Source: Planctomycetota bacterium
GTDB lineage: Bacteria; Planctomycetota; J058
Assembly (NCBI GenBank): GCA_023954375.1
Contig: JAMLIC010000040.1
Location: 1 to 64,000 of the forward strand
Direction of reading: 5' to 3'
Length of the DNA: 64,000 nucleotides
The position numbers and the translations under genes were made by a program. Every line of letters begins with the position of its first letter. Position 1 is the stretch's first letter. Below the pieces are notes generated by a model. It saw nothing but the letters and a program-made list of their open reading frames with translations. It did no database searches and was not told where the DNA came from. Positions 40,163 to 46,463 of the stretch are shown one piece after another.

Positions 40163-40760
40163 AGTACTTGACCGGTCAGCCGTAGGCGCGCGTCTCGGGC
40201 GTCTCGACGGGCTTGCCCTCGAGGAGCGCCTCGACCGCGCGCTGCACGTAGTTCACGCCCGCCTTGCCCTCGTCGTCGATCGCGCCCGAGTAGGCGATCT
40301 TGCCCTCGCGGTCGATCACGACCATGTGCGGCGTGACGCGCGCGCCGTAGGCGCGGCCCGCCCCGCCGTTCGGGTCCAGGAGGACCGGATACTCGATCTC
40401 GTACTCGCTCACGGCGCGGGCGTTGCGCTCCTTGCCGTGGCCCTGCTTGCCGGGCGCGCCCGAGTTGATCGCCAGCCACACGACCTCGCGGTCCTTGTAG
40501 CGGGCGGCCAGCTCCTTCATCGTCTTCGCCCGCTGGTGGTGCCGCTTCACGGCCGGGCAGTCGGGGTTGAACCACTCGAGCACCACGATCTTGCCGCGGT
40601 GCTGCTCGAGCGTGTGCGTCTGCTCCTCGACGTCGGGCAGGCTGAACGCCGGCGCCGCGTCCCCGACGCGGGCGGCGGCCGCCGCCCGCCCCTCCTGCGC
40701 GATCGCCAGCCCGCCCGTCGCCAGCGCGACGGCGAGGGCGACCCCGTACCTCTTCCGCAT
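40161..40760 (-). CDS. Exported redoxin with C-terminal selenocysteine (in-frame UGA at 40176-40178)
   Basis: A thioredoxin-fold AhpC/TSA-like redoxin with a signal peptide (MRKRYGVALAVALATGG). The core reads FNPDCPAVKRHH with C68, INSGAPGKQGHGKERN, TPHMVVIDREGKIAYSGAID and GVNYVQRAVEALLEGKPV. At codon 195 there is a UGA, followed in frame by Pro-Val-Lys-Tyr and a second UGA, so the C-terminus reads TRAYG-U-PVKY. Many relatives end in YGCSVKY with a conserved cysteine, so the UGA sits exactly where a redox Cys is expected. A SECIS-like hairpin follows at 40142-40162. Stopping at the first UGA would give a 194-residue protein lacking this residue. AGGAGGAT precedes the ATG; the gene is 27 bases behind a DsbD-alpha-like gene. 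Confidence 0.82.
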
Positions 40761-40787
40761 ACGATCCTCCTCGTGCCGGCCCGCGCC

Positions 40788-41606
40788 CTACTCGGCGGGG
40801 GCCGGGACCTCCACCCCGTGATGCGTGACCGCGCCGTCGGCCCGCCGCACGGCGAGCACCCCGGCGACCCGGCCGGTGTAGGACTTCGGGTAGAGGACCT
40901 CGAGGCGGGGCCCGTCGACCGCGCCTCTCGTCGCCATGTCGAGCGGCACGACGTCCTCGGGGAGCGAGGGGAAGAACTCGAGCCCCGCCGCGCCGGGCAC
41001 CTCGAGCGTGAGCGCCCGGTCGCGGCCCGCGTCGCGCCACGCGGCGCGCAGGTCGGCGGGGGCCGGCCTCGGCAGGGCGCGGCGGGCGGCCGCGATGTGC
41101 TTCGCGTCGGCCGTGGGCGTCGGCGCCGCGGGCCCCGTGGCCACGTGCAGGCGCACCGCGACGTCGGCGCCGCCGGGGAGGCAGCCGTCGGGGTTGCAGA
41201 CGAGCCAGTCGACGCGGCCCTCGATCGTGAGGCCGCGCGCCGCGGCGAGGTCCGGCGCGGCGCGCAGGGGGACGAGGAGCGTGACCGTGCCCTCGTAGCC
41301 GTAGGTGGCGATCCCCTCGTGGACGAAGCGCTCGGGCGCGGGCCACTGCACGTCGCCCGCCTCGAGGCCGGGCGGGAGGTCGAGGCGCACGGTCGTGGGC
41401 ATGCCGGCGTCGCCCGGGTTCTTCCAGTAGATGTGCCAGCCCTCGGCGACCTCGAGGACGACGGCGAGCGTCGTCTCGCGGCCGGGCCACACGGCGCCGA
41501 ACTCGCTGCCCAGGTGCGCCTGCACGAGCGAGTCGCCGTCCTCCTGCGCGTGCGCGGGGCCGGCGAGCGTGGTCAGCACGAGGAGCAGGGCCGTCGCAAG
41601 GCGCAC
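40788..41606 (-). CDS. Exported DsbD N-terminal (alpha) domain-like protein
   Basis: A 272-residue periplasmic protein: signal peptide (ATALLLVLTTLAGPAHAQ), then a beta-rich domain like the N-terminal domain of DsbD. Family marks are WHIYWKNPGDAGMPTTV and VDWLVCNPDGCLPG, which supplies the two cysteines of the DsbD-alpha active site, here spaced C-x4-C. The transmembrane and C-terminal thioredoxin domains of full DsbD are absent. In DsbD this domain passes electrons to periplasmic partners. The following gene encodes a periplasmic redoxin with a likely selenocysteine, which suggests a reductant-substrate pair (inference). It starts at a GTG after AGGGAGGA, divergent from the LptD-like gene. 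Confidence 0.8.
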   Translation of the reverse strand: MRLATALLLVLTTLAGPAHAQEDGDSLVQAHLGSEFGAVWPGRETTLAVVLEVAEGWHIYWKNPGDAGMPTTVRLDLPPGLEAGDVQWPAPERFVHEGIATYGYEGTVTLLVPLRAAPDLAAARGLTIEGRVDWLVCNPDGCLPGGADVAVRLHVATGPAAPTPTADAKHIAAARRALPRPAPADLRAAWRDAGRDRALTLEVPGAAGLEFFPSLPEDVVPLDMATRGAVDGPRLEVLYPKSYTGRVAGVLAVRRADGAVTHHGVEVPAPAE

Positions 41607-41612
41607 GCGGGG

Positions 41613-41649
41613 TCCTCCCTGCCGGGGCGCAACGCCCCGGGGGGGAGGA
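41613..41649. promoter_or_regulatory. Hairpin in the divergent promoter region
   Basis: TCCTCCC and CCGGGGCG (41613-41629) pair with CGCCCCGG and GGGAGGA (41633-41649) around CAA, with a two-base mismatch. On the minus strand the 3' arm contains the AGGGAGGA Shine-Dalgarno site of the DsbD-alpha-like gene, so folding would hide that site. On the plus strand a TTGACA at 41671-41676 lies downstream of it, but the best -10 (CACAAT) is 22 bases away, too far for a normal promoter. Confidence 0.4.
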
Positions 41650-41712
41650 TCATTCCCGGGTCAAGACGGCTTGACAACCCCCGTCAGGGGGGAGGGGCAC
41701 AATGCGCCGCTC

Positions 41713-44232
41713 ATGCGCGCAACCCCCCTGGCCGTCGCCGCGCTCCTGGCGCTGGCCCCCCTCGCGGCGGGCCAGGGTGAGGAGGGTCCGCCCTCCGGCG
41801 GCGATCCCGTCGAGCGCGCGCGCCGCGCCGAACGGGGCGCGCGCACGGTGGACGTCGAGGGCGGGGCGGACGGCGTCACCCTCGTCGACCAGCGCGCCGA
41901 GCGGGTCACCTGGGTCGTGCGCCCGTCGCCGGCGGCCGGGGGCGCCCTGGGCGGGGTGACGGGCGCGGTGGCGTCGAGAGGCGCCTGGCGCGAGGACCTG
42001 CTCCTCCTGCAGTCCGGGCCGCGCGAGGACGCGCGCCTCGTCGTCGAGGTCGAGCGCAAGGGCAAGGGCGGCGCGCCGGGCGCGCGCTACCTGCTCGACC
42101 TGCGCGCCGAGTCGCTGGTCGTGTTCGTGGCCGTCAAGGGCCTCGACGCGGCGAGCGCCTGGCCGCGGGCCGTCTACGCCGAGGGGCACGTGCGCCTGGT
42201 CGTCGAGGCGCCGCAGGGGCAGGGCGTGATCGAGGCGGAGCAGGTCATGCTCGACCTCGGGCGCGAGCGCGCGTTCATCCGCGACGCCGAGGTGCGGGCG
42301 CTCCCGCGGCAGGCGATCGGCCCGCTGTCGGGCAAGCTGGCCGGGCGCCCGCTCCTCCTGCGCGCCGAGCACCTGCGGGCCCTGGGCCCCGGGCGCGTCG
42401 TGGCGGAGGGCCTGCTCGCGTCGCCGTGCGACCACGGCGAGCCGCACGTGGCGCTGTCGGCCGACCGCCTCGAGGTCACCTCGACCGAGCCCGACCCGGG
42501 CCCGCTCTTCGGCCCGCTCCTGCGCCGGCAGGAGGACCGCGGCGGGTCCGACGCCATGCGCGGCCTGGGCGGGGCGCCGCGCTGGATCGACCTCGACGGC
42601 GTGGGCCTCCTCGTCGTGCCGCCCTTCCGCGACGGGCAGGCCTCGCGCGTGCCCGTCCTGCCGTTCGGCTCATGGCGCAGCGACTGGCCGGTGCCGAAGG
42701 TGCGCTTCGGCCGCTCGAACCGCCTGGGCACGTTCGGCGTGATCGAGCTCGGCCACGGCGTCCTGTCGCTCGAGAGCGACGAGTGGGGGAAGCTCGACGT
42801 CAAGGCCCGGGAGCGCGTCGAGCACTACTCCGCGCGGGGCACGGGCGCCGACCTCGGGCTCGAGTGGGACCACGCCTCGCCGAAGGGCGAGTGGAAGGGC
42901 GAGGGCTTCGCGCGGGCGTTCTTCATGGACGACCGCGCCGAGACCGACCGCGTGGGCACCCCGGTCCCGACCGAGCACCGCTTCTGGCTGCGGGGCCTCG
43001 TGCGCGAGAAGCTGCCCGGCGGCGTGCAGCTCGACGCCGAGCTGTCGCGGATCTCCGACCGCGGCCTCCTGCTCGAGTACTTCCGCAGCGTCGCCCAGTC
43101 GGACAAGGAGCAGGAGACGTACGTCTACGGGCGCTGGTCGGACGACGCCCTGGCCGCGCGCGCGATCGGCCGCTTCCGCCTCAACGACTTCCAGACGCAG
43201 CTCGAGCAGGTCCCCGAGGTGAAGCTCGACTGGATCCACGCGCCGCTGCTCACGAGCCCCACGTGGGGCGGGCTCTACCTGGACGTCGCCGCGCGGGCCG
43301 GGCAGCTGCGCTTCCGGCCCGACGACGACGTGGACGTCCGCAGCTTCGAGGCCTGGCGCGGCGACGTCGACGCGCTGGTCTCCTACAAGCAGTCGCTCGG
43401 GCCGTTCGTCCTGCGCGCCTGGGGCGGGGCGCGCGAGACGGCCTGGAGCGCCCGGGCGTCGGGCGACGACCCGATCGACCGCTTCTCCGCGCACGCCGGC
43501 TGGAACGTCGCCACCACGCTCTGGCGCGAGGGGCGCTCGCCGTGGGGCGGCGGCCTCCTCCGCCACGAGATCGTCCCCGAGGCGGGCACGCGGCACGTGT
43601 TCCGGACGACGCGCGACCCGACGGAGCTCCTGCCGTTCGACGAGGTCGAGCAGGTCGTCGACACCGACCACGCCTTCCTGCGCCTGCGCAGCCGCCTGCT
43701 CACCGACGTCGCGGGCCGGCGCCACAAGCTCCTCGACGTGGCCGTGGAGACGCGCTACTTCCTCTCCGACCGCGGGCGCGACGTCGCGCGCAGCTGGGGC
43801 GGGCTCCTGTACGACGTGCGCCTCGACCCGACGCCGTGGCTGTCGTTCCGCGTCCGCGGCGAGCACGACATGAACGACGGGCGGCTCGTCTCGCTCGACG
43901 TCATGGGCAGCGCCACCTGGGGGCCGGTCACGGCGTCCGCGGGCTGGCGCGACCTGCCGGGCCTCGCCCGGGCGGTGAACTGGTCGCTCGAGCTCCAGCT
44001 CACGCCGGCGTGGACGGTCGGGTTCGCGCAGCAGTACGACTTCGTCAGCGACCGCTTCCTCTTCCACCGGGCGCGCGTCGTGCGCCGCTTCCACTGCGTG
44101 GCCCTCGAGCTGGCCTTCTCCTACAACCCGCTCCAGGACGACATGGCGGCCTCGTTCTCCCTCGACCTCGCGCCGCTCCTCGGCGGCGACCAGGAGGCGT
44201 TCGAGCGGGACCGCTGGCGGGAGCTCTACTAG
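41713..44232 (+). CDS. LptD/OstA-like outer-membrane barrel protein
   Basis: 839 residues: a signal peptide (AVAALLALAPLAAGQ), a region of about 200 residues with OstA/LptA-like jelly-roll strands (VYAEGHVRLVVEAPQGQGVI, EAEQVMLDLGRERAFIRDAEV), then a large beta-rich part of alternating aromatic strands (YVYGRWSDDALAARAIGRF, FVLRAWGGARETAWSARA) ending in a barrel-like C-terminus. This order is that of LptD, which inserts lipopolysaccharide into the outer membrane. The usual LptD disulfide cysteines are not obvious, so an LptD-like protein for another glycolipid is possible. No lptA, lptB or lptE neighbour is present. Confidence 0.75.
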   Translation: MRATPLAVAALLALAPLAAGQGEEGPPSGGDPVERARRAERGARTVDVEGGADGVTLVDQRAERVTWVVRPSPAAGGALGGVTGAVASRGAWREDLLLLQSGPREDARLVVEVERKGKGGAPGARYLLDLRAESLVVFVAVKGLDAASAWPRAVYAEGHVRLVVEAPQGQGVIEAEQVMLDLGRERAFIRDAEVRALPRQAIGPLSGKLAGRPLLLRAEHLRALGPGRVVAEGLLASPCDHGEPHVALSADRLEVTSTEPDPGPLFGPLLRRQEDRGGSDAMRGLGGAPRWIDLDGVGLLVVPPFRDGQASRVPVLPFGSWRSDWPVPKVRFGRSNRLGTFGVIELGHGVLSLESDEWGKLDVKARERVEHYSARGTGADLGLEWDHASPKGEWKGEGFARAFFMDDRAETDRVGTPVPTEHRFWLRGLVREKLPGGVQLDAELSRISDRGLLLEYFRSVAQSDKEQETYVYGRWSDDALAARAIGRFRLNDFQTQLEQVPEVKLDWIHAPLLTSPTWGGLYLDVAARAGQLRFRPDDDVDVRSFEAWRGDVDALVSYKQSLGPFVLRAWGGARETAWSARASGDDPIDRFSAHAGWNVATTLWREGRSPWGGGLLRHEIVPEAGTRHVFRTTRDPTELLPFDEVEQVVDTDHAFLRLRSRLLTDVAGRRHKLLDVAVETRYFLSDRGRDVARSWGGLLYDVRLDPTPWLSFRVRGEHDMNDGRLVSLDVMGSATWGPVTASAGWRDLPGLARAVNWSLELQLTPAWTVGFAQQYDFVSDRFLFHRARVVRRFHCVALELAFSYNPLQDDMAASFSLDLAPLLGGDQEAFERDRWRELY

Positions 44233-44245
44233 ACGGCCGGTCGGG

Positions 44246-44251
44246 TAGCAT
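44246..44251 (+). promoter_or_regulatory. -10-like element before ridA (TAGCAT)
   Basis: TAGCAT lies 25 bases before the ATG and upstream of the CGGAGG Shine-Dalgarno site. No matching -35 was found, and read-through from the LptD-like gene 45 bases upstream is also possible. Confidence 0.4.
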
Positions 44252-44276
44252 GCGCCGCCCACCCACCGGAGGCCCC

Positions 44277-44669
44277 ATGGACCCGCAGGTCGTCTCCACC
44301 CCGCACGCGCCCGCGGCGATCGGCCCCTACTCGCAGGCGGTCGTCGCCGGCGACCTCGTCTTCTGCTCGGGGCAGATCGCCCTGCGCCCCGACGGCGCGC
44401 TCGAGCAGGGCGGCGTGGAGGCCGAGACGCGGCAGGTCCTCACGAACCTGCGCGCGGTGCTCGAGGCCGCCGGGTCGAGCCTCGGGCGGGTCGTCAAGAC
44501 CACGGTCTTCCTCCGCGACATGGCTGACTTCCAGGCCATGAACGGCGTCTACGCCGAGTTCTTCCCGGGCGCCGCGCCGGCCCGCGCCACCGTGGCCGTG
44601 GCGGGGCTCCCGCGCGGCGTGCGCGTGGAGGTCGAGGCGGTCGCCGTGCGCGGCGCGTTGACAGGCTGA
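44277..44669 (+). CDS. ridA: RidA family enamine/imine deaminase
   Basis: A 130-residue Rid (YjgF/YER057c/UK114) protein, which hydrolyses reactive 2-aminoacrylate-type enamines and imines in the cytoplasm. The family signatures are clear: APAAIGPYSQAVVAGDLVFCSGQ at the N-terminus, QVLTNLRAVLEAAGSS, VVKTTVFLRDMADFQAMNGV, and the C-terminal block PARATVAVAGLPRGVRVEVE containing the substrate-binding Arg and the ending glutamate. CGGAGG stands before the ATG. The stop overlaps by one base with a possible ATG of the next gene, so the two are likely co-transcribed. Confidence 0.96.
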   Translation: MDPQVVSTPHAPAAIGPYSQAVVAGDLVFCSGQIALRPDGALEQGGVEAETRQVLTNLRAVLEAAGSSLGRVVKTTVFLRDMADFQAMNGVYAEFFPGAAPARATVAVAGLPRGVRVEVEAVAVRGALTG

Positions 44670-44713
44670 TGCCCCCCGGTCACGATGCCCCCCGAGGAAA
44701 GCCCCCACGCACG

Positions 44714-45304
44714 ATGGCCGAGCAGCTGCACAAGATCGCGATCAAGAAGGTCCTCGGGCCGATCAACGCCGGCACGGCGGTGCTGCTCGGCAACGACGAG
44801 AAGACCTTCGTCATGTTCATCGGCACCTACGAGGGGGCGGCGATCCTCCGCGAGCTGAACGACGAGACGCCGCCGCGGCCGATGACCCACGACCTGCTCA
44901 GCTACGTGCTGTCGGGCTTCGACATCACGGTCAAGCAGATCGTGATCTCGGACATCGTCGACAACACCTTCTGCGCGACGCTCGTCCTCGAGCAGCGGTG
45001 CATCGGCCCCAACGCCGAGTGGAGCGGCAAGCGCAACGAGGTGCGCATCGACGCGCGCCCCTCGGACTGCCTCGTCCTGGCGCTGAAGGAGAAGGTCGAG
45101 ATCTGGGCGACCACGTCGGTGCTGGAGAAGGTGCACGACATCTCCGAGGGCGTGCAGTTCGGCGGGCTCCAGGGCGCCAAGCCGGCGGGGCCGTTCGGGC
45201 TCAAGGAGCTGGACCTGAGCGGGCTCAAGGACCAGCTCGAGAGCTTCAACATCGACGACATGCTGGAGAAGGACCCCGAGGACGCCGAGGAGGACGACGA
45301 GTAG
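44714..45304 (+). CDS. Bifunctional nuclease (BFN, DUF151) family protein
   Basis: 196 residues. The BFN domain is seen in KIAIKKVLGPINAGTAVLLGN, RPMTHDLLSYVLSGFDI and the signature RIDARPSDCLVLALKEKVEIW. A C-terminal extension (FGLKELDLSGLKDQLESFNI, then an Asp/Glu tail) is outside the core. BFN proteins have been reported to have nuclease activity in plants and are of uncertain role in bacteria. The ATG at 44714 fits the family start; an upstream ATG at 44669 that overlaps the ridA stop (TGATG) would add 15 residues without family resemblance. GAGGAAAG precedes the chosen start. Confidence 0.9.
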   Translation: MAEQLHKIAIKKVLGPINAGTAVLLGNDEKTFVMFIGTYEGAAILRELNDETPPRPMTHDLLSYVLSGFDITVKQIVISDIVDNTFCATLVLEQRCIGPNAEWSGKRNEVRIDARPSDCLVLALKEKVEIWATTSVLEKVHDISEGVQFGGLQGAKPAGPFGLKELDLSGLKDQLESFNIDDMLEKDPEDAEEDDE

Positions 45305-45338
45305 CCGGCGCGTCGGTCCCATCGGCGATCATGTCGCC

Positions 45339-46151
45339 ATGAGCGACGACCTCCTCGACCCCGCGGCCGAGCTGGCCTGGATCGCCGCGCAGGCGCGCGG
45401 CCAGCTCGAGCTCGACCGCCTGCTTGGCGTGCCCGCCGCCCTCGTGCCGACGCTGCCCGCCCTGGCCCCCGCGCCCCGGCCGGTCGCCGCTCCGCTGGCG
45501 ACGGCGACCCCGACCGCCCCGACCGCGCCCGCCCCGCCGGGGGACGAGGACCCGGCCGCCCTCGCCGCCCGGCGCCGCGACGCCGAGGCGCGGCTCGACG
45601 CGCTCGCGCGGCGCATGGCCGGGTGCACGAAGTGCCGCCTGAGCGAGGGGCGCAACCAGCTCGTGTTCGGGCAGGGCGACGCGGCGGCCGAGGTCGCCTT
45701 CGTCGGCGAGGGGCCGGGCTACCACGAGGACCAGGAGGGGCTGGCCTTCGTCGGCAAGGCGGGCGAGCTCTTGACGAAGATGATCAAGGCCATGGGCCTC
45801 GAGCGCGACGAGGTGTTCATCGCCAACGTCGTGAAGTGCCGCCCGCCCGGCAACCGGACCCCCGCGCCCGACGAGATGGGCACGTGCCTCCCGTTCCTGC
45901 AGGAGCAGCTGGAGATCGTCCGGCCGAAGGTGATCTGCGCCCTCGGCAAGACCGCCGCCGTCGGCCTCGGGCTGATCGCCCCCGACGAGGCGCTCGGGCG
46001 CAGCCGCGGCCGCTTCCGCGACTGGCGCGGCACGCCGGTCATGATCACCTACCACCCGGCCTACCTGCTGCGGACCCCGGCCGACAAGCGGAAGGCCTGG
46101 GAGGACCTGCAGCAGCTGTTCCCGCTCATCGCGCGCCGCCGGGCGACCTGA
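45339..46151 (+). CDS. Uracil-DNA glycosylase, family 4
   Basis: A 270-residue base-excision repair enzyme that removes uracil from DNA. A Pro/Ala-rich N-terminal extension of about 75 residues precedes the family 4 domain. That domain shows the iron-sulfur cysteines (CTKC near residue 93, NVVKCRPP and a downstream Cys), the active-site loop VGEGPGYHEDQEGLAFVGKAG and the DNA-minor-groove motif TYHPAYLLR. The N-terminal extension resembles that of the phage SPO1 polymerase-related branch of the family. It is followed by 312 bases of structured intergenic DNA. Confidence 0.96.
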   Translation: MSDDLLDPAAELAWIAAQARGQLELDRLLGVPAALVPTLPALAPAPRPVAAPLATATPTAPTAPAPPGDEDPAALAARRRDAEARLDALARRMAGCTKCRLSEGRNQLVFGQGDAAAEVAFVGEGPGYHEDQEGLAFVGKAGELLTKMIKAMGLERDEVFIANVVKCRPPGNRTPAPDEMGTCLPFLQEQLEIVRPKVICALGKTAAVGLGLIAPDEALGRSRGRFRDWRGTPVMITYHPAYLLRTPADKRKAWEDLQQLFPLIARRRAT

Positions 46152-46169
46152 CCGGTCGGCAGAGACAGG

Positions 46170-46299
46170 CCGATGACACCCTCCACACACGCGCAGGACG
46201 CTCGTGTGGCCATTGGTTACGTCGTCGTGCGCGTGTCATCGGGCCCCCGACGGGGTCTCATCCGATGCGCGCGTCGAGGCGGACCGTCGGGAGGGGCCC
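46170..46299 (+). ncRNA. Candidate structured RNA between the UDG and PilM genes
   Basis: The 312-base gap from 46152 to 46463 has no gene but strong complementarity. CCGATGACAC (46170-46179) pairs with GTGTCATCGG (46233-46242). Inside it, CCACAC (46183-46188) can pair with GTGTGG (46204-46209), or alternatively ACACGCGCA (46187-46195) with TGCGCGTGT (46228-46236); the latter competes with the outer stem. A second hairpin follows, GGGCCC-CCGACGG (46241-46253) with CCGTCGG-GGGCCC (46284-46299). Mutually exclusive stems suggest a small RNA, an attenuator or an elaborate terminator. It is not an SRP, 6S or tmRNA by motif. The strand is assumed from the flanking genes. Confidence 0.45.
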
Positions 46300-46356
46300 T
46301 TGGGCCTAGCGGCCACGGCTCAAGCAGTTAGGCGACGTCTTCAGCCGCAGAGCGGC

Positions 46357-46385
46357 TTGACACGCAAAGGGCCTCCCTCTAGAAT
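46357..46385 (+). promoter_or_regulatory. Near-consensus sigma-70 promoter of the pilM operon
   Basis: TTGACA (46357-46362) and TAGAAT (46380-46385) are separated by exactly 17 bases. The predicted start is about 70 bases before the ATG at 46464. This is the best promoter in the window and heads the three-gene PilM/PilN, PilO-like and FN3 operon. Confidence 0.85.
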
Positions 46386-46463
46386 CCCCGCCTGCCTCGT
46401 AAACCCTTTGGGCACTTGGATCTCTGGGCGCCGAGCTGAGCCTACGGCACCACGGGGGACGCT

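Noticed and set aside
40161..40178. The redoxin gene simply ending at its first UGA
   Set aside because: Rejected as the main reading because the four following codons restore the conserved VKY end, a second UGA follows at once and a SECIS-like hairpin is correctly placed. It stays possible if the genome lacks the selenocysteine machinery.
41671..41704. Sigma-70 promoter TTGACA...CACAAT for the LptD-like gene
   Set aside because: The spacing is 22 bases, outside the usual 16-19, and no better -10 lies at the correct distance.
46170..46299. SRP RNA, 6S RNA or tmRNA
   Set aside because: The GGAAG...AGC loop of SRP RNA, the open bubble of 6S RNA and the tRNA-like ends of tmRNA are all absent.
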